The position numbers and the translations under genes were made by a program. DNA of 64,000 bases. It comes from Rhizoctonia solani (Eukaryota; Basidiomycota; Agaricomycetes; Cantharellales; Ceratobasidiaceae). The notes under the pieces were generated by a model, which saw nothing but the letters and a program-made list of their open reading frames with translations, was not told the origin of the DNA and searched no databases. The stretch's first letter is position 1, and each line of letters starts with the position of its first letter. Shown here piece by piece: positions 1-11,093 of the stretch. The stretch is taken from NCBI RefSeq assembly GCF_016906535.1, contig NC_057378.1, positions 372,001 to 436,000 of the forward strand, read 5' to 3'.

Positions 1-16
1 GGGTTTAGCGTTCACA
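1..16 (+). repeat. Last bases of the 5' LTR
   Basis: The bases at 4-16 match 12 of 13 positions of the end of the 3' LTR (5396-5408), both ending in TTCACA. This marks the end of the 5' LTR at about 16. The bases from 17 onward should be the primer-binding region. I do not see a standard TGG-type tRNA primer site there, so the priming mechanism is unresolved. Confidence 0.6.
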
Positions 17-212
17 CACTGCGCAAAAACCGCTCATAAGTCCTGTATCAGGCACTCTATCCCCCCACGCCGTCTCAAACATTCCATCCACCCGCTCTGG
101 CGCCCCCCATCCATACTCCCGTCCCTCTAGCCGCTCCTCCCGTCGTTCCGTTCCAACCCATTCCCAACCACCCTCTTGCAGCTCATCTCCCACTCCGAGA
201 GACCTGCCAAGA

Positions 213-1400
213 ATGGAACCGGAGCCAACCACTTCCGCTCTCCTCAAGGCTATCACAGCCCTCACCGCCACTGTCGGGACCTTGCAAGCCCAAATCACAT
301 CCCAAGGCCAACAGCTCATTGAGCTCAAAGCCATATGCAAGGAAACCGCCGACCTCCTCGGGGACAAAGACCAAGGAGCACCACAAGCCCAGCCTGGCCC
401 ATCGACTGGGCCTGTCACTCCTCCCACCCACTTGGGAGGAGAAACCCACACTCCAGGCACGGTTAGGCCTGGACTCAAGGCCCCATTCCGGCCTTCAAGG
501 GGAACAGGCTTTGATTCCGAGGAAGAGGATGAACCAAGGCGGCCAAAGAAAGAGCCTCAGGGAACGCCTGCTAGACATCTAGGGTCTCTCACCCCCTTTG
601 ATGCAGGGTCCAGCGTGAAGCGGCCCAAAATGGACCTCCCAGACCCATACAAGGGAGATACCAGAGGACGTAAGGCCACCCAGTGGCTTGACAGAATGAT
701 GCTTTGGGTTGCTCTCCACCGCAACCAATTTGACAAAGAAGAACAGATGGTCGTTTGGATCCTCTACCACATGGAGGACAAAGCAGCAGACTGGGCGCTC
801 CCCATCATTGGGGCCATCATTAAGGGCGAGGGAAATCCCCCCACCATCCAGGCCTTGACCGGCAAATTCAAGGAGGCCTTTGCCGACCCCGACGCCAAGC
901 GAGCTGCGGCCAGAAAAATAGCCGCCCTCTCCCAAACCACAACCACCTCCAAGTACGTCACGGAGTTCCGCAATTTAATGGCGGAATTAGACTGGAACGA
1001 GGAAGCCTACATTGCGCAGTTCACGCAAGGCCTCCATTGGAAGGTCAAAGAACTACTATCGACCAAGGATAGCGTTCCTGACGAGCTCGAGGCAATTTTT
1101 GCGGCCTCCATTAAAATTGATAACATCCGCCGCAAAAATGAGGAGAACCGCCCTAAGAAGGCACCCGCTAAGTCCCCGGCCACCACGACCACTTCCACCT
1201 CTACCACCACCACTAGGGTCCGCCTATCCAAGGACCCCAACTACGTAACCCCGGAAGAAAGAGATAGCCGCCGCGCGTCAGGACTATGCGTCAAATGTGG
1301 TCAGAAGGGGCACGGGATCAAGCAGTGTCCTAACGGCTGGAAGGCCACAGTCAAGGAGGCGGTTAAGGTTGCCGAGGTCAAGGAGTCGGGAAAAGATTAA
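213..1400 (+). CDS. gag: Gag polyprotein of Ty3/gypsy element
   Basis: Structural protein of the virus-like particle, 395 residues. The N-terminal ~60 residues are heptad-like and probably coiled coil. A charged and proline-rich linker follows. Residues ~140-270 match a retrotransposon Gag capsid domain (tryptophan-rich helices, FADPDAKRAAARK region). A threonine/serine tract leads to a CCHC zinc knuckle at residues ~359-372 (CxxCxxxGHxxxxC) for RNA binding. The TAA stop at 1398-1400 lies four bases after a slippery heptamer at 1388-1394, and pol is open in the -1 frame across this point. The start is the first ATG, with no competing upstream in-frame ATG visible. Confidence 0.92.
   Translation: MEPEPTTSALLKAITALTATVGTLQAQITSQGQQLIELKAICKETADLLGDKDQGAPQAQPGPSTGPVTPPTHLGGETHTPGTVRPGLKAPFRPSRGTGFDSEEEDEPRRPKKEPQGTPARHLGSLTPFDAGSSVKRPKMDLPDPYKGDTRGRKATQWLDRMMLWVALHRNQFDKEEQMVVWILYHMEDKAADWALPIIGAIIKGEGNPPTIQALTGKFKEAFADPDAKRAAARKIAALSQTTTTSKYVTEFRNLMAELDWNEEAYIAQFTQGLHWKVKELLSTKDSVPDELEAIFAASIKIDNIRRKNEENRPKKAPAKSPATTTTSTSTTTTRVRLSKDPNYVTPEERDSRRASGLCVKCGQKGHGIKQCPNGWKATVKEAVKVAEVKESGKD
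1388..1394 (+). other. Programmed -1 ribosomal frameshift site (GGGAAAA)
   Basis: The heptamer is positioned as G GGA AAA in the gag frame, fitting the X XXY YYZ rule for simultaneous -1 slippage. The next in-frame codon but one is the gag stop. After slippage the frame reads through the protease and the rest of pol without a stop. The position directly ahead of the gag stop, and the frame relation, make this the likely gag-pol fusion mechanism. A downstream pseudoknot was not established. Confidence 0.7.
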
Positions 1401-4400
1401 GGTCAAGGACTGCTGCCAAGCCCCCAACTCAGAAAAAGGACGATTTAGATAGATTTGTCAAATTTGTATCAGTTGGTCTTGATTCAAATAAAAAACCCTT
1501 ATTATTTATCAATCTACATGTCCAGAATTTCCCAGCAGAACCCCTCAAAACTCTCATAGACTCTGGAGCCACATCCAACTTTATATCTCCCTCCGTTGTC
1601 GAAAAATATAAAATTCCAAAAACCCAACTCGAAAATCCACGAGTTGTGAGAATGTTAGATGGTACAATTTCTCAGACTGGTCGCATCTGGCACCAGGTTC
1701 AACTCGCGGTTTTGGCCAATGGCCATATACATTCCATTCCTTTCCTTGTTTGTCCCATTGGGAACACCCCGGCTATTTTAGGCATGACTTGGTTAACGGC
1801 AGAAGCTCCCCTCATTGACTGGCAACAGGGATTGGTCACATTCCCGGAACAGGTTCAGATTGCCTCTGAGGAAGAAGCAGACCCGGATCCTTTAGCAGAC
1901 CTTCCCCCACAGTATCACGAGTTTGCTAAAGTCTTCGGCGAAGAAGAATTCAAGGTCCTCCCTCCACATAGGGAGTACGACATCGCTATAGACCTTATTC
2001 CAGATGCCAAACTATCTCCAGGCCCCATTTATGGTATGACAGACGCGGAGTCCAAGGCATTAAAGCAACACATTGATGAAGAGCTAGCCACAGGCAAAAT
2101 TCGCCCCAGTACTTCATCAGCAGGCGCTCCAGTCATGTTCGTGAAAAAGGCAGACGGTTCCCTCAGGCTGGTTGTGGATTACAGAAAGCTCAATGACGTA
2201 ACCCACAAAAATGTGTATCCGCTCCCAAGACAGGACGACCTCATGGCAAAGTTAAGACACGCCAAGATATTCACAAAGCTTGACTTACGCTGGGGTTACA
2301 ACAACGTCCGGATCAAGGAGGGTGACGAGTGGAAGACGGCTTTTAGGACCAAGTATGGGCTATTTGAATACCTAGTCATGCCCTTTGGTCTCACCAATGC
2401 CCCAGCCGCCTTCCAACATTTTATGAATGATCTGTTTAGGGACCTGATTGACGTAACAGTAGTAATCTACCTGGATGACATCCTCATCTTCTCTGAGAAC
2501 CCAGAAGATCACCCGAGCCACGTCAGGGAAGTACTTTCGCGCCTAATGAAGAACCAGTTGTTCTGCAAGTTGTCAAAATGCCATTTCCATGTTACCACGG
2601 TCGATTACCTAGGCATCGTCATCTCCCCCTCCGGCTTCTCAATGGACCAAAAGAAGATAGAAGCGGTAACAACATGGCCCACTCCCAAAACGGTCAAACA
2701 GGTCCAGGCCTTCTTGGGATTTGTCAACTACCTCCGCCGGTTCATTCCCAACTTCAGCTCTGTTGCGCGCCCTCTGCACAACCTCACTAAGAAGGAAACC
2801 ACCTGGTCATGGGACGGCCTAGAGGAAACAGCTTTTCAGGAATTGAAGGGTCTTGTCACTAAATCGCCGGTCCTCATCCACTCAAACCCAGAACTCCCCT
2901 ACTACCTTGAAACGGACGCATCAGGGGTAGCCATGGGAGCCATACTCAGTCAGAGGGGTCCAGACAACCGGTTACACCCCATCGCCTATATGTCAAAGTC
3001 CTTCTCAGGAGCCGAAGCAAACTATGACACCCATGACAAAGAGCTTCTGGCAATCATCAAGGCATTGGAGGAATGGCGGATCTTTTTAGAGGCAACAGAC
3101 AAACCCATACAGGTGTTTACCGATCATCGGAATCTGGAATACTGGATGCAGGCAAGAACATTCAACCAACGGCACGCTAGATGGCGCGTATTCCTGAGCG
3201 ATTTTAACTTCGAGATCCACTATCGCCCAGGGAAACAGTCAGGAAAACCAGACGCATTGTCAAGAAGGTCGGACTACGTGGACACACCCCAAGAACCAGA
3301 GATCATGCTCCCGGCTGAAGTCTTTGCCAATACCTCAGAAGAAGAACTGGAGATCGTCACAGAAATTCGCGCCAAACTCAGGGAGGATCCATCCCTCGAG
3401 CCCATCATCCAATTCCTCACAGAAGACGCGGAAAATGCTCCACCCTCGATTTGCAAAGCTTACAGAGATTACGATTGGGAAGAAGACCTCCTCTGGTACC
3501 GCGGCAAACTAGTTGTCCCAGATTCGGAAGCCCTGAAGGGACGATTGCTCAAGGAATTCCACGACTCACCCCTGGCAGGGCACCCTGGACAACAAAGGAC
3601 CCTAGAGCTCCTAAGCCGCAACTACTGGTGGCCAGGGATGAAATCATCCGCCAAGGAATGGGTGGAATGTTGTCCTATATGTCAAACCAATTGCCGCGCT
3701 TACGCCCCTGTCATTGCTTTGAAACCCTTAGAAGTTCCCCCTTTCCCCTTCCACACCATCTCCTATGACTTCATCACAGGGTTTCCCAAATCGAACGGGC
3801 ACGACGCAATCCTAGTAGTCATCGACTCTTTTTCCAAGTTTGGGCATTTCATTCCCACCTCAAAAAAGGTCACAGCCAAGGGTCTGGCGGATCTATTTGT
3901 CAGCCACGTATGGAAGCTGCATGGGTTACCAATTAGAACTATCTCAGATAGGGGCACCACGTTCACAGGAAAGTTCCTCAGGGCCCTCTATCAAAGATTG
4001 GGAATCAAGCCATCGTTTTCATCAGCCTACCACCCGGAATCAGACGGCCAGACGGAACGAGTAAACCAGTTCATCGAGTTCTACCTCCGTTCCTACGTAG
4101 CCGCGGATCATTCAGACTGGGCCACGTGGTTACCATTGGCAGAGTACGCCTACAATAATGCCAGACACGCGTCCACAGGGAAGACACCTTTCGAACTGGT
4201 CTATGGAAAAAATCCAGTGATGAATCCCTCCAACGTACCGTCCAATGTACCAGAGGCAGACCAATTAGCAGATACCCTGGCCAACAAATGGAAGGAAGCC
4301 GAGTCTGCCCTGAGAATGAGCAAGGAGAGAATGGCTAGGAACCAAGGGACCTTACCTGAATACTCAATTGGCAAATTGGTCTGGCTAGATGGAAAAAACG

Positions 4401-4810
4401 TGGAACTCAGGACCAATTCCAATAAACTTGACCCTAAGAGACTAGGCCCATTCGAAGTCTTGGAAAAAATCTCCAGTCACGCCTATTGCCTGAAGCTCCC
4501 GGAAACCTTGAAAATCCACGACGTATTCTACATAGGATTATTGTCTAAAGTCCACGAGTCCCCTAGCCAACCATTTCCAGAACGACCCCCTCCAGAAACA
4601 ATTGAGGGAGAAGAAGAGTACAAAGTGGAACAGATCATCGGTTCCAAAAGGCAACGAGGGAAATGGTTCTATCTCATCAAATGGAAGGGTTATGGCCCAG
4701 AAGACAACTCTTGGGAACCGGAAGAGCTCCTGAAGAACAGCCAGGAAGAGATTCGACGCTTTAACAAGTCACGACTGAAAAAGGCTCGTGACTCCGCCAA
4801 GAGCCTTTAA
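1394..4810 (+). CDS. pol: Pol polyprotein with chromodomain integrase
   Basis: Read by -1 frameshift from gag; the first ATG in this frame is only at 1646, downstream of the protease active site. Protease: DSGAT motif encoded at about 1559-1573. Reverse transcriptase: catalytic YLDD box at about 2467-2478, with FxKLDL and PFGLTNAP motifs upstream. RNase H: TDAS motif near 2914. Integrase: HHCC zinc finger near 3560-3690, then the DDE core with catalytic D near 3768, D near 3946 and E near 4057 (ESDGQTERVNQ region). The C-terminus, about 4614-4770, is a chromodomain with the WYLIKWKGY-type core and SWEPEE. This domain directs integration to modified chromatin in characterised chromoviruses. 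No stops or frameshifts are seen. Confidence 0.93.
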   Translation, partial: RLRSRTAAKPPTQKKDDLDRFVKFVSVGLDSNKKPLLFINLHVQNFPAEPLKTLIDSGATSNFISPSVVEKYKIPKTQLENPRVVRMLDGTISQTGRIWHQVQLAVLANGHIHSIPFLVCPIGNTPAILGMTWLTAEAPLIDWQQGLVTFPEQVQIASEEEADPDPLADLPPQYHEFAKVFGEEEFKVLPPHREYDIAIDLIPDAKLSPGPIYGMTDAESKALKQHIDEELATGKIRPSTSSAGAPVMFVKKADGSLRLVVDYRKLNDVTHKNVYPLPRQDDLMAKLRHAKIFTKLDLRWGYNNVRIKEGDEWKTAFRTKYGLFEYLVMPFGLTNAPAAFQHFMNDLFRDLIDVTVVIYLDDILIFSENPEDHPSHVREVLSRLMKNQLFCKLSKCHFHVTTVDYLGIVISPSGFSMDQKKIEAVTTWPTPKTVKQVQAFLGFVNYLRRFIPNFSSVARPLHNLTKKETTWSWDGLEETAFQELKGLVTKSPVLIHSNPELPYYLETDASGVAMGAILSQRGPDNRLHPIAYMSKSFSGAEANYDTHDKELLAIIKALEEWRIFLEATDKPIQVFTDHRNLEYWMQARTFNQRHARWRVFLSDFNFEIHYRPGKQSGKPDALSRRSDYVDTPQEPEIMLPAEVFANTSEEELEIVTEIRAKLREDPSLEPIIQFLTEDAENAPPSICKAYRDYDWEEDLLWYRGKLVVPDSEALKGRLLKEFHDSPLAGHPGQQRTLELLSRNYWWPGMKSSAKEWVECCPICQTNCRAYAPVIALKPLEVPPFPFHTISYDFITGFPKSNGHDAILVVIDSFSKFGHFIPTSKKVTAKGLADLFVSHVWKLHGLPIRTISDRGTTFTGKFLRALYQRLGIKPSFSSAYHPESDGQTERVNQFIEFYLRSYVAADHSDWATWLPLAEYAYNNARHASTGKTPFELVYGKNPVMNPSNVPSNVPEADQLADTLANKWKEAESALRMSKERMARNQGTLPEYSIGKLVWLDGKNVELRTNSNKLDPKRLGPFEVLEKISSHAYCLKLPETLKIHDVFYIGLLSKVHESPSQPFPERPPPETIEGEEEYKVEQIIGSKRQRGKWFYLIKWKGYGPEDNSWEPEELLKNSQEEIRRFNKSRLKKARDSAKSL

Positions 4811-4821
4811 GGGGGGGGCAA
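4811..4821 (+). other. Polypurine tract
   Basis: A run of eight G (4811-4818) directly after the pol stop and directly before the TG that opens the LTR. This is the expected location of the plus-strand DNA primer. Confidence 0.75.
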
Positions 4822-5408
4822 TGTTACAACCTCCTAACATATACCATTAGAATCGCCTGAATTTTCTCTTATTTTTAGTATTTTTTACGGACTAGATATC
4901 TTACCTTTTTCGATCACGTGATCTCGGCGCTTATTATGCCGAAATGCCGCGCCAAGATGCCGTGCCAAGGGCGCTTAAGAGAAATCCACGCTTCTGCGCA
5001 GCCCGCAGCACGCTTCTTATTTGTCTCATGTACTTCTTTCTCTCGCGCGCACGGACCATGTAGATAGTACGATTTGTCTATATATACAGCATGGAAATCG
5101 CTTGGAACCACCAAGTCGATTTTACCTCGTCTCATATTCATTGAGGAGGATTAGTCAGCCAGCTAAGTAGCAGGCCCCCAGTAGTATTCAGACGCTCACC
5201 ACCCCTTAACCTACCACACCTCCAGGCCTAAGGCCCCCCCGCACTTGAGTAATAGTAGTAGTCCGCCTTAAGCGGAAGTAGGATAGCCTTGTTAGTTAGA
5301 TTACGTACGTGTTGCTTGTAGTAGTACGGCCTTAAGCGCCCGATCCCACCAGCGTGTGCCCACCTTACAGTGGTGCACGACACCTCAAGGTTATTTTTAG
5401 CATTCACA
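4822..5408 (+). repeat. 3' LTR of the gypsy element (587 bp)
   Basis: Begins TGTTAC right after the polypurine tract and ends TTCACA, so it has TG...CA termini. It carries a TATA-like stretch at about 5078-5088, suitable as the LTR promoter, and a CACGTG palindrome near 4915. The end matches the first bases of the window (the 5' LTR end). Confidence 0.8.
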
Positions 5409-5412
5409 CTAA

Positions 5413-6192
5413 TGTAATTTAGTCATGTATGCACTAGAACACTCAATAAATGGCTCTGGGTCTATCTCACTAGGACTTATTAGGAATAATTGGTCTTCAT
5501 GTATCAAATAGCTCAGACTGTACCTCTCATGTAACTTCCCCTTTTGTACATCATGTATATAGTTATTTGTTCTCCCTCTGGGGTATATAAAGCCCCTGAG
5601 GGAGACCCTATGAGTATATCCTCCTTTTATCCTTCTTTTAACCCTTCTTTCATCCCTTTCTTACCTCTTGTGTGAACTTGAAGATCTATTAGATCTTCTT
5701 TACTTAGTTTAGAGTGTCTTATTTTGCTTTCTTAGCCTCTTAAGCTCACTGAACTTAACCTGTAAGGCATCTCGGCGCATATAGCCTCTAGCAAGGTCCC
5801 AACAGATACTGGGTAGCTAGAAAAGGCTCTAGGGCAACCCTGAACCTCTTGAGTAAGTCAGTTGGGAGAGTTCAAGGCCTTGAAAGCGGCATATACACCT
5901 TAATTAAGTGCGATCTCAGTCAAATAAATTACTAACAAATCCAGATAAATTATAGTAGGTAACTAAGACTCAATTCTAACTTTCATACTATAGATATAAG
6001 CATAATCAACCACCTGCATCTGCAGTAATTGCTTGATTACTTGTTAAGTGTAGGGATCACCCTGATTACTAACCTAATTTACCCTTATATAGCCAGTCTA
6101 TTGCCTTTTATATCCACAGATAGTTAATATATTAATCACTTTATTATCTTCTGTACTTAATTACATAGTCCTTAAAACCCTACTCTATAACA
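5413..6192. repeat. Possible solo LTR of a second element
   Basis: This gene-free 780 bp stretch starts TGTAAT and ends ATAACA. It holds a strong TATA box (GTATATAAAG at about 5582-5591) followed by a pyrimidine-rich leader, typical of a retrotransposon promoter. No flanking target duplication is visible, and the adjoining gypsy insertion may have cut into it. It could equally be ordinary AT-rich intergenic DNA. Confidence 0.35.
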
Positions 6193-6318
6193 CTTGGGGT
6201 GCTATGACACAATCATGCATAAGTGACTTGTGCTTTAATGGCCTTGTGAATGAGGAACGGGTACAATTGAATTTGTAGATTAAACTATAACTACGAATGG
6301 TACAGCAAAGACATGTCA

Positions 6319-9300
6319 TCAAAGACGGTAACAGCCAGCCCAGGCTCCTCCCATCATGGCCCCCACAAACCCCAGTCTCCAGCACCCTTGAGGAGATATC
6401 ACTAAATCATTTGGAGGAATAGCAAGTGGGATGCGGAGATCCGATGGCACCCATACCAGCCGCCGATTCTCTGAGTCTACTGCCCAGCCGTCGCGGTCGA
6501 GAGTCCAAGAGTCGAGCGCTTTGCTGTGATCCTGGCCAGGGTTGGCTGCTTGGCTTTCACCTGACAAAAAGCTAAGTAAGTTGCGACTAGCATAGCATGA
6601 CTAGCATCACGTACCTCCAGCCATCTGCTCCCGTGTCCGTGACTTCGTTGCGCAACTCGAGACGTCCCAGAACCGGATAGTGCCGTCGGATGAACATGAG
6701 ACAACGTGTGAGCTGTCGGGTGAGAACTGCACGCATCGTATCACGTTGGTGTGTCTCCTCAGTGGTCCGAGCAGCATCTTCCCCGTATGCGCATCCCACA
6801 CGCACACAGTATTATCCTCAGAGCCAGACACGATGTAGAGACCATTGGGCGAGAATCCAACAGAGGTCACGCCGGAGTCATGTGACACGCCATCCCCTCC
6901 ACAAACCGTAACCTGCAATCCGGTCTGCGCATCCCATACTCGGACTGAGTTGTCATCCGACCCTGAGACGATTTGGATTCCGTTTGGCGAGAACTCGACT
7001 GAGTTGACGGTGTCACTGTGTCCGTGGACTGGGCCAACCACCGTCTCGCCTGTCCGTCGGTCTATCACCCGCAGCGTTCCATCACGGAAGCCAGAGACAA
7101 CACGCTGACCATCGGGAGAGAATCCGACCGACCAAACTGCTGAGCCACCTTGGAGTGGCTGCAACACGCACTGGCCGGTCTTGACATCCCATAGTCGAAC
7201 TGCACCGCCATCCAACCCAGACACAATCGTCGACTCGTCCGGAGAGAACCGCACGGATCGCAGTGCGTGGTTATGACCTCGGATTGCCCCGTGGACGTCT
7301 TGTCCAGTGTCTGCATCCCAGATTCGCAAGGTGCAATCCCATGAAGCAGATGCGATGTATCTGCCGCTTGGTGAGTAGTCAACACACGAAACAGTACTAT
7401 TGTGTCCGCTCAACGGCCCCAGCACTAGTTTTCCGGTCTCTGCATTCCACACACGAACAGCCCCGTCGGATGAGCCAGAGACGACTCGAAGTCCGCTGCG
7501 CGAGTGCCGGATGGACGCTATTGCCCCAGAAGGACCTGTGGCTGAAGGTTGGGCGTTCGACACGGCCGCATCTTGCACGTTCCATATGCGCACAGTGCCA
7601 TCGTCTGAGCAAGAGAACAGGCGAGACCTATCAGGAGAGAATATGACCGAGTTGACCCAGCGGGTGTGGGCCTGTAGAGGACCAAGCACTGTGCTGCCGG
7701 TGAGTGCGTCATACACTCGGATGGTCTTATCAACTGATGCGGATGCGATGAAAACAGCGTTGGGGGAGAAGGTAGCAGAGGTAACCCAGCCGGAATGTGC
7801 TTTGAGCGGTCCTAGAACGGTCTGTGCGGCTCGTATATCCCACACTCGGATACTGAAGTCATTGGAGGCGGAGACGATGTGTGAGCCATCAGGGGAGTAC
7901 GAGACTGAGGTGATGCTATCTGTATGACCTGTGAAAGGCTGTCCAATGGAATGTCCAGTTCGCACATCCCAGATGCGGACTGTGTTGTCCCATGATCCAG
8001 ATGCGAGATGCAAGCAGTCAGGAGAAAAAGCGACCGAACTGACTCTATCATTGTGTCCCTTGAGTGGCCCAAGTGGGGGTTTGTCTGTGCTCAACGAGCA
8101 GATGTATATGTCTCCGTTACCCAAGCCACAAGCGATGTGGTATGCGTTGGATGAAAATGCGACAGAGTAAATACTTGAGCCAGTACTTGGTAGAAGCTCG
8201 GTAGTGGTATCGTCTTTGTTCACGTTCCATAGCTGCAGGGTAGAGTTGATACCGCGGACTGCCACTTGAGTGCCGTCGGGGGACGTAGCAAAATGCTCAA
8301 CCCGTTGTACGAGCTGGCTGGTGAGACTGACAATCACTTCGCCGGTAAACGTGTCGAGTATATCGATGCTGCGCTTAGCGGGGACTGCGAGTCGAGTTCC
8401 GTCAGCTGACAGACTCATCGAACGGACTAGCCCGCGCGAGACCTTCCAGGTGGCCAACAGCGATAGCACTCGCTGGCTGATTGCCGTGCCTTGTGGCTTT
8501 ACGAGTCCGGCTGTTCTTGGCATGTATGCAATCGAGACCGGTCGGGATGCAGGCCAAAAGGGAAGCATGGATATGTATATATGTGGCGTGCTCTCGGATG
8601 TGGGGTGGTTGGCGTATACTGATACGAAGTGCACAGCGTCATGAGCGATTCTTGATACGTCTTCGGGTATAGTGGTTTTCTGAAGCACAGTCAGTTTATC
8701 TCGTCCTGGAGATAACCATGTCTAGCGTACCGTACACCATCTTTCTGCTTGCTGAATGATGCCGGTGCCGTGGCGCATTTTCTTGAGTAGGTTGGCGACT
8801 TCCATCCACAGTAGCAGATTATCGAAGAAAAAGGTGCGCACACGATCGACTAACGCTGCTCGATACTCGCCGCGGCCTAGGTGTTTTGGCCAGTGCTGGC
8901 ATGCATAAGCAAGGCCGGGTGAGATTGCGCGCTGCACTCGCTCGTTGAGGCCTTCCACTTCGCTGTCTAGCAAATGAGAGGAAGGGAGGCCGCATATGTT
9001 CATCTTTGGCTCTGACGCCTCGATCGCTTGTAGGCACGCTTCTGCCAGCGCTGTATGTCGGCGTGCTGCATCGCACCAAAATTCGCCAGATCGGTCACGG
9101 GATAGCAAGTAATCTGGAAAGGACGCATGCAGCGTGGTCACCAGCCCGCTTTCCTTTGAGATGTTGAGCACAGAACGCAACGGCTGCAACAAAGAGTCCA
9201 AATGCTGGAGGCTGTTTAGCCTGAGGAGACTGACAATGGTGTCGCGCTTCATCGGCTCAACTGCGCATATCACCGATCCGAGTACCGCTTTCATTCGTTC

Positions 9301-11093
9301 CATGTTGCCCTTGCTCATTCCGGATCTCTTGAAGGCGCTTGTGAGTATTGTTGAGTATAGGCTGTCGATAGGCTGTTCGCCTTCCACTGGTATATACGAC
9401 GAGTTTATGATTGCCTCAAGCGACTCATCCAGGGTGTCCGTTGCATGGCCTTGCTTGATGAAATGACACATTGTTGATGCGTAGATAAATAGCACTCCGC
9501 ATTGCTTAAGGACCTTCGACCATTGCTCATCATTTAGCCTAACGTCTTTCAGCTCAAGTTGCATATATCTTTTGATATCCGCCGCCACTATGTCCGACTG
9601 CAGGTCGTATAGTACCAGCGGTATGTCCCCGGATTCGCTGGTCCTTGCCTCCATCCGCGCACATATCTCTTTTTCAGGTCGGCTCGAGACAAAGTAGCGA
9701 ATCGGAAGCTTGTAGTCCGGTGAGAGCAGCAGATCGAGGATTTGGCCAACGCTGTCGGGATCCTCGCACTCGTCCAACGCATCTATCACAATGATTACAT
9801 CCGCAGGTAGCGATTCTTTTACTTCGACCGATGGCTCAAAAATAAGCTTCTCGTACTGCTGCTTCAGACTCCGAAGATGCACATCGGGGCTTGCCATCAA
9901 AGCCTTGACGAGGGCACCGCTAAAAGGAACAGAGAACCGAGCGAGCTGATACGCGATACACGGTATGATTGACTTGACCTGCCGGCACTCGGAGATGGCG
10001 CGGGAGCAAAAGAAACTGGCTCCTAGCTGACTGCCAAGCATTTTGCACACGGTATATGCGATGGTGGTCTTGCCTGTGCCAGCCATTTCATTCATCCAGC
10101 ACGTTCTTCCGGAGTCTGGATTGGATGCCCATTCTATGAGCATCTTGATTTGCGGCTCGCGAGTTCCTGGAGCACAGCCGCCTCGTTTGACGTCTCCCGA
10201 GTCGTAAAACGCAGACTCGGCGGACAGAATCTGGGTCAGACGTGAATCCTGTATTACTTCTGAGCTATCGTATCATCATCTTGCAGTCTACCTCACCTTC
10301 GCCTGTTCGTATATAGTGTCCATTATTCTTAGATTCACGTTACGCTATCGGACTCGGCTGAGAACAGTCTACATATATCGGCCCACACTTACCGCCAATC
10401 GCTGAAGGTGCTCGTCGATGCGACTGTAGCACTCGAGTATCTCTCCTGTTCCTTCCATTATACTTCTCAGTCGTCTTCCTGTCGATATTGCCGTTTTGTT
10501 TTCATCATTGATTGTCTCCGCCTCCTCTTGAATATCTCTGCAATCCTTGTCAGCTTTGTTTGATGGTTATTGCTAGGCTTGAACGAACCGAATGATACAC
10601 TGAATGCTACCAGTCATTGCGAATCCAGCTGGATGCTTCTTGAGCTCTGTGAGATCATGCATTATTGCGTTCAGCTTCTTCCGTAGCTTGAGTTTCTCTT
10701 TGCGCCCATCGCACTCGCGCTTTCCTATGGTAAACAAGAGGCAGGACGTAGCATGGATAGTCATACCTCATAGACTTCGACGCATTCAATCAGCGGGCCG
10801 ATCGCAGCTTTCATTGGTCCGAACCAGTCAGCACTAGACTCCAGAGCATCCAACGAAGCCCTGATCAGAGGCCAGCCGTCCAGGTCGCTATTGCCAGCTC
10901 GTTCCATTGTCGCGGTCTTGAAGACCGAACCTGACTCGTTCCATCGCAGCTGCAGTCGTTTCTTCAGTCTACGCTTTGAGCGCACGAGTGCTTCGCGAAG
11001 CTGCATCATGAAGGGCTTTGAGGTCGATTCCGCCATGCTTGTGTGAGCTGTGGGTATGGGCGTCAAGAATGGGACGTATGGAGATTTGCCCAT
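6319..11093 (-). CDS. NACHT-WD40 NLR protein (STAND NTPase), 14 WD repeats
   Basis: HET-E-like intracellular immune or incompatibility receptor of about 1,490 residues. Exons on the minus strand: 11093-10767, 10720 to about 10585, 10545-10393, 10344-10297, 10248-8731, 8679-6615, 6560-6319; the last three junctions are in phase. The N-terminal part is a helical region found in this fungal family. The NACHT domain has a P-loop GMAGTGKTT-type motif at about 10060-10085 (here NEMAGTGKTT) and a Walker B run ending IDALDE near 9775-9800. The long exon 8679-6615 encodes 14 WD repeats, three degenerate then eleven good ones, enough for two seven-bladed propellers that would sense a ligand. A short last exon adds a conserved tail. 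A second in-frame ATG at 11036 is an alternative start. The small exon near 10585 is the least certain. Confidence 0.88.

Larger units (their letters stand above)
1..5408 (+). mobile_element. Ty3/gypsy chromovirus, nearly full length
   Basis: LTR retrotransposon with gag (213-1400), pol in the -1 frame (1394-4810), a polypurine tract (4811-4818) and a 3' LTR (4822-5408). Pol order is protease, reverse transcriptase, RNase H, integrase, which is the Ty3/gypsy order, and it ends in a chromodomain, which places it in the chromovirus clade. Both reading frames are uninterrupted, so the copy looks recent and possibly autonomous. The 5' LTR lies off the left edge except for about 16 bases. The 5 bases after the 3' LTR (5409-5413) would be the target duplication, but the matching left flank is not visible. 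Confidence 0.93.

Noticed and set aside
5..478. 157-codon minus-strand ORF over gag
   Set aside because: Antisense shadow of the gag gene, which has clear capsid and zinc-knuckle motifs.
7400..7927. 175-codon plus-strand ORF over the WD40 exon
   Set aside because: Repetitive antisense reading of the WD repeats; no motif of its own.
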